Below, piece by piece: positions 11,801 through 24,218 of a stretch of DNA of 64,000 bases. The notes beneath the pieces were generated by a model, which saw only the letters and a program-made list of their open reading frames with translations, was not told the DNA's origin and did not search any database. This DNA is from Trichobilharzia regenti (lineage: Eukaryota; Platyhelminthes; Trematoda; Strigeidida; Schistosomatidae), in NCBI GenBank assembly GCA_944472135.2, contig OX235268.1, positions 12,530,589 through 12,594,588 of the forward strand, written 5' to 3'. The first letter of the stretch is position 1. Each line of letters opens with the position of its first letter. The position numbers and the translations under genes were made by a program.

Positions 11801-14800
11801 CACTCTCTCTCCCATTTATTCTCTTCTCTGTCGTCCTCTTCCGCAGGATCTAGGTTTGGTCATAATCTCTCATCACCTCGCCCTTCCTCGACCACGATTT
11901 CCTACATATCAACCTCTAAAAGAAGACCCCATCACCACCTATTTTTAGGGGTTCCTTTCGAGCGATGGCCTGCATTGCTTAGGATGTCATTTAACGGCCT
12001 CTTCACACGATGCTCGATAAAACTACTTTTTCTCCTGAATAAACGTTGAAAAATAGGCTCTTCGTTGGTTCATTGTCACAGTTCTTCGCTGCTCACTCTT
12101 TCTGGCCTGTCGGTTATTTGATCTTCTCTATGGAGCCAGTGGAGTAGGCTGGCTGCTGATAAAAGTATTAAAAACATGCGTGAAATCTTTTTGTGACATG
12201 AAGTGCATGTTTCTGACTCGTATAAAAGAAATGAATGACTTCGCATTTATATTAAATGGGATCTAAATCTTGTCCTGTAGGCTGAGGCCGACTGAAGATG
12301 TTTTCTCAACTGGTTTCAATCAGATGACTTCAAATCATCCATTTCCAACTCCAAAAGGCGCCGAAATCTTCATCCAGTACGACTGTCAAAACCAAGCTTC
12401 CTAAATGAATGAAGGAATTAATTTCTCCCGTTTTTGTTTATTGGTGCTGGTTGTTGTTGCTGTAGACTGGTTGAAGTGAACAATATTAAATCAGAAATGA
12501 AGAAATCTAAATTCATACATCTGATATGTTAACTTGTGAGAACGCTATCGTTATCACTTAAACAATCCATATTCTCGAATTGTGTACTCCGTGTATTTAT
12601 AATATACTACGGTGTTCGTAAATTCATTGCAGATCAGTCGGCGTCCTCCTATTAGTCACATTTGAACTGATCCCGAAAATTGCATCGAAATCTTTCGCCT
12701 TTCGTCTGATATTCATAATGACAGTAAGTATCATTTTTAATAATAGATTGATTGATTGACTATGAAGTGAGAGAATTCGAACTAATAGGTGTGATCCGGT
12801 CATCACTATGATAATGAAGAAGTGAATATATGCAGATTCATTCCACTGGTACTTCAACGCAGTTAGGATTCATGCCTAAACACTAGACTACGTATATAAC
12901 TCTGAGAAGTCACAGACTATGATTAATATGTCAACTTATAATCTCCCCATCAAATTGAAATATGAATAGTAGTTTATTACGAGTTTGAGATAATGACACC
13001 ACGATACTAAATGATACCATGAAAGAACCAGTTGAAATTCCATAGCATGAAACTGGAACCATTTATTTAATAAGTCTCATATTCACGAGTCAAGGAGTTA
13101 TAAGTGACCCATGATATCTACCAGCCATGCATACATAACAAAGTGAATGTCACTCGCATCAGATTGAAATCACCTTTATTTATGTCAGTGTATTCGTCAC
13201 CACGATTCTTACCGTCTCCTAATGTTATCTTCATTAATCTTATCATTCCTGACATTTTTACAGTAGTTGGTTGTTCTCCCAATTGCTGTCTAAGAAGAGA
13301 GCTGAAGCAAAACAAACTTGACATAACATGTATATTGGTGGATTAATGGTGGCGAAAATAGCTAATTTTGAGATATGAGGCAATAACGTATTAATTCCAA
13401 TTTAAGATTTTAACACAAATCAAGCTAAAGGGGTTGGATAGTGAACGCATTTGATGTCACAACTAGGAGATGTCAAGTTCGCCACCTGGTTTGGGAGTGG
13501 GTGTGGACTGATGAGGATATCACAATTGCTTACTGCTCAGTGTTTTCTCAATGATCTGTCTAATTGTTGATAGTTTGTGGTGGCAAATTTAACGAAGGCT
13601 AATTTAACAATTAAGGAATTCGAGAATTAACTTGTGAAATAAACTGAGATTCGTATGTGGACAGATGGATTTGAAAATCCGCAGTAAATGTTACAGTAAA
13701 TTGACTGCACTAGTGATGTGGAAGGATGAATGGCATGGGATAGCCAAATCCCAGCTTTTCACTAATCACTACAATATGGTTTATTCATTCTGATATGAGC
13801 TGGGAAATATTAAGCATCTATTGTGTTCATTTCGCTTTGTTATTATTATTATCACTACTATTTTGAGTTTTTCCCTGTTGCAGGTTATACTGAGGTCTGC
13901 CGCATTCGCCGCTCTATTCCAATCGGTTGAAACCAATTGTGAGCTACTAGCGCTAATTATAACAATTGCGATCACGATTATTATCATCGCAGTGTCACTG
14001 AGACTGTCATCTTTGAATGAGAAGGGAATCATCGTTTTCGGATCTTTGATGACCGTTCCAGCGATTTTAGCGGCCATCGCACTGATTTGTTGCTACTCTA
14101 TCAAATCCGAAAGCGTGAGTGTGAGTTTTAACACACGCTTCCTTCTAACTTGTTCAGTCCTGCATAGAAAACCGGAGATTGAAGAAGCTCACTGAGAGAA
14201 ATTCGATCAATCAAGTGTTCATCTGATCTATATTCAATTTTCTAGACTGTGACTGATTCATTTCATTTGAATTCGGAGATGACGGTGAGAAGTTACTTTA
14301 ACGGGCTTTGGAATGATGGAGTCGACCATTTAACGCTGGACCTCAACATACATAATACTTAGTCATTCTGGAGGAAAGCGATTTCTGTACTGCAGAGACT
14401 CAAGTAACCGGTATAAGAGTATAAATGATTATTAGCTCTGATCCACCATTCTTTTTTCGTTTCAAGGATGATGATGAACCCATGTTATGGTAGTGTTAGA
14501 ATCTTCATATGCTCACCAGAAGAATCTGTTCCTCACGTGTAACCGGTGGTTATTTTGATAAATGCATGCAAAAGTTGATCTACTTACTCGAAAATTCTTG
14601 GGTATAATGATTTAAGATTAATGACAACGTTTCTGCATTTTTAGGTCGTGATATTCTGTATTGCGGCGGGAGTTTTAATCAGGTTATTTATAGTCATGGT
14701 GAGTTTATCAATTGGAATGTCTTCAAGGCTTTTGATTTTGCAGTTTCACTTACAGCATCATTTATTCCAAAAGAAATAATATTTTTGAATGCATTAATGC

Positions 14801-15569
14801 CTATGATGCATCATGAAGTCTCATAATCAGAATCTGAGGATACTTGAATAATCAATACTGCCATCATTAGTTATTTATGATCTCTGTGCTTGTGACTAGG
14901 TCACTAGTAGTCTGGATTTCGGCACTATTTAAGCCACTTACGTTATTCATTTTCATTCTCATCGGCGTAGATTGCATATCATCGTGTTTTCTACACCTGA
15001 TGATGGTAGGTGTACATAATTCTAGAATACTAACTCATAAATCAGATATGTGTCCAAATATAGAATTAATGCAGTCGTGTGAGTACAGGTTAGCACACAT
15101 ATTCCAGCCTTCAGACATTTATTTAAATATGTGTGATTAACTCGAATAATGGATAAATAACTGTGAAAAAGTAACGGTATCATACTGATTCAGTGGATGT
15201 CAATTATTCGTCAAATGATATTATCTCGATAGAATCTAGGCCAACTAAAGAAGTACATATAGCACATCTTTAAAGCAGACACTCCACTACCGATTCGGTT
15301 CACTAGCTAATGAGACTAGAGCTCATAATTTTGCCATGCGTATTTCTTCAAACACAGGAATTCTATGTTCTCCATGTTGAATTTGTTTCTTCACAATATA
15401 GCTGATTTTTATCAGTCTGTGTATTCGACGGGTGATAACTCAGTGGTATGGTATTGAAAACGGAGAGTTCATTGAAGCCTTCTTCGTGTGGATTTTAATG
15501 TTTAATCTATTCTCACAAACGTTTATTTGCTTCCCATTGGAAAAGAAAGAGCAGAGTCAGATTAAATAA
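8875..15569 (+). CDS. Multi-pass membrane protein, unknown family (seven exons, 256 codons)
   Basis: Exons are 8875-8931, 10967-11001, 12633-12723, 13884-14114, 14645-14698, 14871-15005 and 15402-15569 (stop TAA). All six introns are GT-AG, with donors GTATGT, GTAAAT, GTAAGT, GTGAGT, GTGAGT and GTAGGT. Phases agree at every junction: the 35 nt second exon goes from phase 0 to 2, the third restores phase 0, and the rest are symmetric. The ATG follows an in-frame TGA at 8857-8859. After about 20 polar residues the protein is mostly hydrophobic. Likely membrane spans lie near residues 24-42, 50-72, 80-100, 109-130, 139-165, 168-213 (probably two) and 224-242. The C-terminus is charged, ending EKKEQSQIK. 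AATAAA overlaps and follows the stop (15570-15575). Topology suggests a transporter-like or tetraspan-like protein, but no family was recognised. Intron 1 may hide further micro-exons, for example 9903-9926 (QFYYRISE, phase 0-0). Confidence 0.68.
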
Positions 15570-15575
15570 AATAAA
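15570..15575 (+). terminator. Polyadenylation signal AATAAA
   Basis: AATAAA lies directly after the stop codon of the membrane-protein gene, with an overlapping copy starting five bases earlier. If used, the 3' UTR is very short. Other AT-rich variants follow within 30 bases. Confidence 0.4.
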
Positions 15576-18500
15576 TATATAACGTGACAAGTGGTTAAAT
15601 ATTTTCTTTTTCTGATAAACGGATTATTTGGAATGATCACTGTCCTACTATTTATGATCTTCAGACTCGAAAAATTCAACATAATCGAATCATAAAACTA
15701 CCTCACAACTACTATGTTTAATCATGAGATTGTGCTCAATGCTAACATTTTACCTTCATGTGTGTAAGCCTCTCAAAGTCAATGTGCACATTTCAAAGAT
15801 TGTAAAGAAATTTACAAAATTTCAAATGTGATAAAACTCAAATACTGAATGGACTATGATCAATGACAAAAAAGGAGCATATGTGAGAAAACCACATGAA
15901 TATTTCATAAAGCCTACTTTTAAATTCAAGTATTAGTTCGTTAAAGTGAATTACTGCCGTACACCTCATTTTATTGGCAATCGCCTTCACTTGATGACGC
16001 GCAGTAAGTTATCAGTAACAGGTGCACTGCGAATCCGCTAAACGGAATTCATTTATTTTCTACGGACCTTTTATTCCAGAAGAATCCATGAATTTTCTTT
16101 CTATTATGAGTGTTTTGGTTTAGTAGATAAAAACCAGTGTACAGTTTATAAACATGTTGGTTGTTGTGTTTGTAAGATTCACAGCTCTCTGACATATCAT
16201 GGATGAATGGGATGTTCATATGCGAGACATGACATGTCACAGGAATTCCTCGTATGTCATGTTTTCTGATATCCAGGAATCTTGTACACATCCCATTCGA
16301 CATCGTTTTTGGAGATTTCCAGTGGTACTCTAATTGGGAAAATCCATTGATGTTGGATGATGTATCCCATTTCGTTGTAAAATGATTCTGTCCTTTATAG
16401 TTTTGCTATACATTTCCTCAGGTTTGGACTTGAATTCAGTCTGGTCTTCTTACAGCTTCTTCTTCGAGTTGTTACAACTTCACGTTGCAGGTTTAGGATT
16501 ATCCAGATAATGGTGTGAGCTGAAATTTGCTCACAATTTCGATTTTGTTTACAGTGGGCAGCGTCTGAACTATCTCGACATCGAGATGAAATCAAAGTGG
16601 ATTTTTATGTGGTCATTTGGTGAAACCCACATCACTTTGTTTTGTGCTTGTGTCTCCGAAATATCGTCATACGCTTTCTCTCAGAAAATCTGTTATTCGG
16701 ATTTTGAATTGAATATCCGATGGGATTTCAAACATCAAGTTTTATTTGATTTTCCGTATGCAGCAGGTCCTTAGCTGTCGACTCATTAAGATATTTAGAG
16801 TTTCTTAGGCGGCAAAATCAGAAGCATCTACAACTAACGGTTTTAATCTCCTTCTGCTCATCTTTCAACTGTTCAGTTCCATTAGTTGCATCTTCTGTAA
16901 ACTGAAAGCCTATCGGTTACTATTTTGTGCTCTAGTCAGTTGGTGTAAGTACCCTTAACATATAAGAATGAAATGTCGAAGTCCAAAGTCTGATGGTGTC
17001 TAACTGATTGGCATTAGTGCCAGTTCACTGGTATCCATGACATGTTCTAAGAATGTTTTGTATTTCGGCACTAAGATAAACATACTCTGAATTATGTTCC
17101 CCTAGTTCACGTCAAACTGCCCAATTTTTTTCTGCATGGTTGATAATATCTGCCCTGGCAGTGAGTAGATATGTGCAGATCTTGGAGAACAGCAGCTCAT
17201 GGAAAAATTCACTCAAACATACTTGGAAGACTGGTCCAGAATTCCAAAGGCAAAATGGTATCCACACGTCTGAGTGGTAATGGTTGCTTCCTGTTTTTAG
17301 AGGTTTAAGTTATGCATCTAATATATAAAATGCATTAGGCGTTCATTAGGCTATGCCAGTGTCATGGAGTGTAGCAATCAGAGAAATACAAAATAAGTTT
17401 TATCACGCTCAGCATTGCAGATGTGGTGTGACAGATAACACGAAAATGTGACGGGATAATTTTCATATGAAATCGTAAGCGCTAGAAAGCGTTTCTGCTT
17501 CCTGTCAGTATCATCCAAAACAACACATTTGAGCGAACAATATTTTTTTCATTTAAATCTCATCAGACTAAACTCTAATATACCTACATAACTCTACAAA
17601 TAAAATTTTAAGTGTAAACCAATCATGGTGTTTTGTCTACAGGATAATGAGATGACGCATATAAGTTGTGCAATTAGTCATAATAGTAATTTTAAATTTT
17701 AAGGAAAGTAAATGAAACACGATTTTAATGATAATGTGATAAGATTAAGGAATGATAAGAGACGGGTTGAAAATATAACTAGAGCATAGTGGTGACGTCA
17801 TCAGTCGATTATGTCTTAATAGGCCAACAAGGAAGGGATAAAGGCTGTACGAAATTCTGTGGAATGCATTGTTTAGGTTTATTAGTTCGAATGCCTATCA
17901 CCTCAGCTGCGTGCTGCTGTAGACGAAGAAGCCTGTTGAAAAGATTCGGTGGGATACAATGAATTACTTTGAAAGCTCTTTTTTTATCCACTACATGCCA
18001 CTATCAACGAAATGTAACAAAATTGAGCTGTTGACTGTTTTTTCTCTCCTTTGCCAAACCACAAGGGAAGATGTTCAGTGGTGTCATGTTAGGTGGGCTG
18101 TTAAGTAGTACATCCAGTATAACTGTTACATCAGGTTGATTTAAATTGATAAATGAGCAAAGATGTGACACAAATATATAGCTTATCCTTCATTTGCGTC
18201 CTAATCATTCGTCAGCTGGAGAATGACAAACATAGTTGTGCTGCGTAAAACGTTCTTCGTATACTTCTTGAAAGTCTTTGGAATAAAGTCTCACTTGATA
18301 AGTCACCATTAAGTTGTAACTTGATGAATATAGGTTTGTGCGCGCAGTAATAGTCTCAGATTTTCTCTCTGATATTTTCATATGTTACTTTATGAAACAA
18401 CTCGTACATCCCATCTTTGTCAAGGAATCGTGAATGTATTCGCATTGCTTTTGTGAGAGGTCATCCGTACATTATCTTCCTTACTCCGCTCGTAATCCAC

Positions 18501-18599
18501 CTCCCTACAAAAAGACAAAATATTGAAATCCATATTTAACTCTTTCAATATTCAGTTATTGAGTGATGATTCCATCAATGAAACAACATGATATCTTTG
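15576..18599. other. Stretch without a supported gene
   Basis: No transposon protein motifs or terminal repeats were seen. Open frames at 16049-16303 (minus) and 16586-16774 (plus) have no convincing splice borders. Probably intergenic or intronic. Confidence 0.45.
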
Positions 18600-19395
18600 G
18601 ATGTTTCGCATTCACCTACATTCATCACATTCTCGAAAGTTGAAATATATTCTGGTTATACTGTGCCAAGTATAGTATCATAGAATTTCTATACTTAGAT
18701 GTGCGAGCATACAGTTTTCTGAAGTTACTTCTTGTTCTACCTGAGGAGATGCAAGGTGAAAGCTGAGGGTGCTGTGGTGGATGCCCCAAGTCAGACAAAA
18801 ACCCTTTAGCAAATTTTTGGCACAAAATCAAGTACCTATCGACAACGACGTTAAATATATGGTCCACTGGGATACCACTCAACCTACTGACAGTCTTCTG
18901 CTACCTACGAATTTTGACATAGTGCTTCTTAAGCAAACCAAGAAAGAATAAGGGTGAAAAATAAAGAAGAATAAGTAGGATGAAAGAGTTTCGGAACTGT
19001 AAGAGGAGGGGTTGATTTTTACCCGAGTGCCTTATCTTCTCTATGAAAAATGTCAGGTGGAACATTTTACTGGAGATTGCTAAGACATAAGAAGACCAGG
19101 AGAGATCAGAAGAGAGAATAAGTCCAAGATACTTAATTTCTGATTTCATTCCTAAATCACAGTTGTCAATTTTACAACTGTCATGTGCAACGATTACTTC
19201 TTTTAACTGTCTTTTACGTCTTAAGCTGAAATTAACAGTTTCACATTTAGAAGGATTCAGTTTAGGACCAGTAGACTCAGACCATTTGCTGACTCCCGAT
19301 AGAAGGCTTTTTATTTTGTTCTTATATAGCTGGGAGTTGACAGCCATTGAAACCGTTGAACCATCAGCGTACTTCACAAAGTTTTTTTCATCTTA
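18600..19395 (-). mobile_element. CR1-like non-LTR retrotransposon, 5'-truncated reverse transcriptase end
   Basis: The minus strand encodes the C-terminal half of a LINE reverse transcriptase. It starts FVKYADG, a change of the FADD/YADD catalytic box in which the second aspartate is glycine. It continues with LNPSKCETVNFSLRRKR, then IKYLGLILSSDLSWSSYV, then a C-terminal tail with LYARTSKYRNS. A single in-frame TAG (18901-18903) interrupts one frame that otherwise runs from 19377 to 18625. Everything 5' of the catalytic box is missing, as in ordinary 5' truncation. Sequence type fits the schistosome SR1/Perere group of CR1-like elements. Inactive. Confidence 0.8.
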
Positions 19396-20217
19396 GTTTC
19401 CGACTCATCGGAAGAGCGCACACACCACACACGAACCCAGGAACTACCCATTATACGATAAAATCGTAGACCATTCGTCAACTGAGACCCGACCGTTTTA
19501 CCGGCATACGAATTCCACCTCACTTTATTTCGTGATTTTAGCTCGAACGCCTTCCAGTGATATTGGGGAACATTTCTTCAAAGTACTGAAAGGATGAACC
19601 CCACTGGTTATGAATTCTCACTAGAACTATAGTAATTTCTCTCCTGTGGCCAGTCACTAGTGAGCATCAGATGATTTTTGAAGATTCCAAATTCAAAACA
19701 AAGCAGCTAACTATTTCTCCCTGATTTACTGGTTCTCCCTCTTATTCAAATCAATCCGTGTTCAAACTTCAAAAGTAAATGAAATACCTACAAATCAACT
19801 CGTGAAAAAGCGTTAAAAGACTACTAGAAACGAGAAAATATTCAGATATTTCTGTTGAGTTTAATGGCAAATGATTAAATCCTTGGGCCGATTCTTCGCT
19901 GTTGGCATCATTGTACTGTTGATGAATAAAAGTTTGAATGTTTCGGTCAGCGTACTACGTGGTGTAGAATATTGCTCTATGAAGGAAAATACAACATAAC
20001 ACTTATATGAATCTAAACAGGATTTATGACTCAGATTATTTACTGAATACTTCCAAATTCAATGCAGTGAATGATATTGACATATGTACGTGAAGAACAA
20101 AGTGTAAACGAATTAATAAAAAGACTCTAATTTATCAATTATTCTATAGAATGTTGAGAAGAGATGCAACTTAAATTTTGCCCAAAGTTTTTGTGTTACT
20201 CGCAAGTAGTTCGAGAA
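19396..20217 (-). repeat. Second copy of the ~830 bp repeat, decayed hammerhead end
   Basis: Colinear with 2570-3420. Its minus-strand end reads CCGATGAGTCGGAAAC (19396-19412), a hammerhead end that has lost most of stem II. A B-box-like GGGTTCGTGTGTG remnant precedes it. The repeat abuts the truncated LINE directly, so on the minus strand the ribozyme end flows into reverse transcriptase sequence. Confidence 0.6.
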
Positions 20218-20220
20218 TGA

Positions 20221-20426
20221 TTGTTTATTTTTTTATTTTTTTATTTTTGATTACAGCTTGATTCCACACCATATTTTTGGTACAAGTATGGAATTTTGAG
20301 CGTGGATACCGATAGCCCGAAATTCGCAGGCCGATCATAGATATCAAGTGTGCGTCAGCGTGGGCTCGAACCCCGGACCATGTGCATGGTCGGCGAGAGT
20401 CCTAACCACTGTGCCACCGACGCACA
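20221..20426 (-). repeat. tRNA-derived SINE, full length
   Basis: The minus strand starts with a 76 nt tRNA-like head (20350-20425). Its ends GTGCGTC and GACGCAC pair as a seven-base acceptor stem. An A box (TGGCACAGTGGTTAG) and a consensus B box (GGGTTCGAGCC) are present, as RNA polymerase III needs. A ~110 nt body follows, then an A-rich tail of AAAATAAAA type. A second copy is at 50855-51057. The head keeps tRNA length but no confident tRNA identity could be assigned, so it is not called as a tRNA gene. TAAACAAT occurs on both flanks and may be a target-site duplication. Confidence 0.75.
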
Positions 20427-20429
20427 AAA

Positions 20430-21930
20430 GCCCACCAGCAATTGTTTAATAATCTCTTGGAATCTCTTACTGTCAATAATTCAAGTATGCGAAACGTTCC
20501 AAAATATACATTTCCAAGTCCTTTTCAATGACTCCCACAATGAACTGGTAACTGAAAAGCCTAATAGTCTGTCTTGAAGAAGAAATTTTAGGTGAGAAAT
20601 TTAAGGAACTTCAGGAGCTTATTTCAGAGTGATTAGCATGTAATAATATTAATATAACACAAGCTAGAAAAGAAGCGACACTACAATTCGTCCAAGTCAT
20701 TGGATGAACAAACAGCCGAAATCATAATCTGAAGTTTCTTCTGAGGCTAGAGCAATTTGCTGCTGGTAAACCTAAAAGAGGCCTTCTCCACTACTTCAGT
20801 AATGTTCGTCAGTGCTCAAAATTGACTCAAGCAACAAAACAGCAATTTCTTTTTTTCAATATTTTTCTATTGTTTTAGCCAAGTATTAAAATTTCAGATA
20901 AGACGAAATCACAGTGATCGCCGTCACATGCTGTTCAATCTGTTTGTTCACAAATCGAAAAGCAAAATATTCATTTTGAGAAATGCCAAACACGCTAATG
21001 CATTTCGCTCGATCACTTCCTTACTGTTGTGGTGGAGAATCATCACATCACTCTATCAGGAGAATATAAGTGTTTTTTTTCAAATGGCTTTCGGATGAAT
21101 ATTGTATGCTCCGAAATTATTATTTTTACAGATCGAAATTCAATGTAGAGAGAAAACCTCACTGAATTGTTGAATGCTATGCAAAATTTATTGAGGTTTA
21201 TTTTATCACTGAAACAGTTCAGTTAAATGAGAGCAATACAGAGCAAACATCCCAGGTCTCTTTGTCTCAGACAAAAATATTATCTGATGCCTAAATCTCG
21301 TTTGTTAATTCCACAATATCATTTCGTTCATGGCTCAAATCAGTTTGGTTTTTCTACCGATAAAGAATTCATTGGAATTCCAAGTTTCTTAATATAGGTT
21401 GAAAAGAACCAATAGAATAATTTTGAATATCATTTTCCAACATACATCTGAATGTCCGTGTAACAGCGTACTCTACGTTCATACTTGTATGTTTGTTGAG
21501 GTTGTTTCAATTGTTTTGTCCACACAAGTCTCAATCTGTCGACAGTGATGCTTAATCCAGGTTTGAAACCACTCTCAACAACATGATATTTCACCAAAAA
21601 GAGAAATATTCATCATTTCTGGTAGAATCAACTTTACACTCGTAGTCACTCAGAAGTGTTCTCACTATCTGTCAATTTCATATTTAGGTTAACTTCACTA
21701 TCTCTCACATTCTGGATATTCTATTTAGTGCCATGGTGTATATCGGGCACGCATACTATGTTGCCTATTTCTTGGTTCATCCATTAACTGTTCCGTTAAA
21801 TTCTTTACAAGAATTCAGGCCACCAGCTTACAGGTGTCTGACTAAAAATATTTGTTGCTATATCTATTATTTTTTCCTTAAATGCCTAGGACGTTTTTAT
21901 TCCAAGGCAATTAAAAAACTTTAAAGCTTT
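20430..21930. other. Stretch without a supported gene
   Basis: Nothing recognisable. Short AT-rich frames only, including a 63-codon plus-strand frame at 21733 without splice support. Confidence 0.45.
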
Positions 21931-21931
21931 T

Positions 21932-21937
21932 TTTATT
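21932..21937 (-). terminator. Polyadenylation signal AATAAA
   Basis: On the minus strand AATAAA lies about 37 bases after the stop codon of the exon at 21974-22182, a normal distance. It supports that exon being the end of a minus-strand gene. Confidence 0.45.
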
Positions 21938-21973
21938 TAGTTTTGCTCATCAATGTTGCTGAGTCCCCCACAC

Positions 21974-22182
21974 TTATATGTTAGAATCGGAGAGTTCGTG
22001 TACTCTGAACTTTCGTTCATCACATCCTTGGGGTTGAACTACACTTGTTGTAGCTACCAAGTTCTCTCTAAGTTTCACACTAGAAACTGTTCTTAACGTA
22101 CTTCTGCTTCTCTTCTCAATCGTTGGTAGAGTTTGTTTCTTCCACAAATTCTCGAAATTGAAATAAGGTCGACCTGATTTTT
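21974..22182 (-). CDS. Candidate terminal exon, unknown protein
   Basis: A textbook acceptor on the minus strand (eight T then AG) is followed by 68 codons open in phase 1, then stop TAA. The peptide is basic and serine/threonine-rich, for example KSGRPYFNFENLWKKQ and STLRTVSSVKLRENL, and ends HELSDSNI. A polyadenylation signal follows. Upstream exons were not fixed; a minus-strand segment near 22583-22623 ending at a GTGAGT donor is open (LILKMLAYGREIP) but its phase does not match. No family recognised. Confidence 0.5.
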
Positions 22183-24210
22183 CTAAAAAAAATCTCAACA
22201 TAGTGTAAAAAAATTGCATCAGCTAGCCTATTCTAGACAAGAACGCATTTCCACGTGAACTACCATACAAATAAAAAACACTCTGTCTTGCATGACTATT
22301 AATTTTTTTAGGATTAACTACAGTTGCTGCTGATCAAATTATTCTAACAAAGAGAATAATAACTCAAATATCGTTGCCTCTACTTTTTTTCAAATATTTC
22401 TTGATGATCATTCTGTACTCACGCAAATTTTCAAAAGTCTTTCAGCATATGGCTTAATCTATTTTAGAGAGGCGATTGAGCAGAAAGTCGAAGCCAACTC
22501 TAGACTGTAGTAAAATATCGCCAAATGTTACTCGGTAGATTATTCGGTCACTAAAAATTCTTGCGAATGTGATAGATTAACTCACACTGGAATTTCCCTA
22601 CCATATGCCAGCATCTTCAGAATTAAGCTGTACACAATATTATTTATTCCAGCTGACTTACTATTAATTGCATATATCTGTAAACATACGACATCCTGTT
22701 CAAAAGGTGTGTTTCATCTCATCACTTTCAGAAGTCTCGTACATTGATGACTATTCTTAGGAATAAAACAAAGTAAATATGAGACTGATTGAGATGCTTT
22801 TTATTTTATTCAAGTAAGAATCGTTTGTCTTACAACATCATGATGTCAATCGATATAAATGTTATTCCATAACACAATACTAGGATATTGAGTTTTGCTG
22901 AATATACTCTTTTATTTGATTCACATAAAAATATTGATTCTACAATGATGTGACTTCAGAGACATGAACTTGGTGAATCTACGGAATGTTAAATGTTAGG
23001 TGAATGAGTATGGTGTTGTTCAGGTAGTCACATTACACATCGTAGTGCTAACGATAAGTCAACCGACAACAAGGTGAGCCTACAACAAAGTCTGTACATG
23101 CCAGCAATAGTGAATCATACAAACCCCTCCGGAAACTCAGACAATAGTTTGGTTTCTGTAGATACATGTGAAGTGAAGTACCCTTACAGAATATACGGCA
23201 TTATTTTATAAACAAACATGTGAAGAAATTTTGACGTTATCTGTGTTCAAATTATCCATAAGCTGGAAGAATAAGGTTTACTAACAGTTTCGATTGGTTC
23301 TGATTTGTGTGAAAGACGTCATGCATGCAATTTGTTCAAAAGCAGCAATGATGTAGATCGAAAAAGTGTGACCAGGGAATTGACCGATGCTTTTTTCTAT
23401 ATAGGTGCCATTAGTTTTTACATTTTGTGCATCAACTAAAAGAGCCAGTGCCACGCAATATGTCGAAATCTAGACTGTTACATCAAATGTCTAGTGGGTG
23501 ATATGAGTTGAGTGAAACCTTAATGATCAGAGTATTTTATAATGAATACCCACGAATCTTCAGAAACCGCCTGTCACGTCAAAACCACTATTCAGATCAT
23601 CGACCAACGACTCATAATAGCGTGAGAGACCAGTTGCGCTTATGGACTTTTATTTACGAAAGCAGGGCAGAGGAGAATTTGAAGCAGAGAAGGGGAGCCA
23701 GTCAAAGGGGAAGAAATCCATCATTTGATAGGTGGAGATGGCCTCACAAATCATGAACAATATATAGTTCCTACTTGATCTCTCGTTTTACTCTTCAGAA
23801 TTTCTCCCTCAATAGCTGTAAATGGATCACTTTATTATTCCACTTTGCAGATTCTCATATCTACCTGGCCATAGAAATGAATACCATAGCATTTTCGGTG
23901 TGGTTGGCCTAATTTTCGGAGCTATATCTATGGTTCTCAATCATGAGCTATGACGTCTGCTGACGAATCATTATTCTGAATCCTCAGAACAATCGAATGA
24001 AGAATATACGCAGATTGCATAAAAGTATTTTGTGTATTGTAATGTTCTGAAATGTATGAATAAATGAAGCAGCCGAAGTATTCTTTGTCCATTAAACTGA
24101 TCCTAGAAGTACAAGCTGATTTTAAAAAATAGTTTGATGTGCCACTGAAAACTTATCATTTTCTGTCCCTGATATTTCGAAGGAAATGTTATGACTATCT
24201 GTTGCAAATG
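22183..24210. other. Stretch without a supported gene
   Basis: Holds the possible minus-strand exon near 22583 and a plus-strand frame at 23508-23756 with unusual purine-rich, arginine-rich content. No splice-phase support or repeat structure was found for either. Probably introns of the minus-strand gene ending at 21974. Confidence 0.4.
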
Positions 24211-24218
24211 TCATACAT

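Noticed and set aside
13104..13346. Overlapping 68-80 codon frames on both strands
   Set aside because: They mirror each other, lack splice sites in phase and lie in an intron of the membrane-protein gene.
13781..14077. 98-codon minus-strand frame
   Set aside because: It is the antisense shadow of the hydrophobic exon at 13884-14114.
20350..20425. A tRNA gene
   Set aside because: The tRNA-like head is followed by a SINE body and A-rich tail, a second copy exists at 51 kb, and no clear anticodon arm could be assigned.
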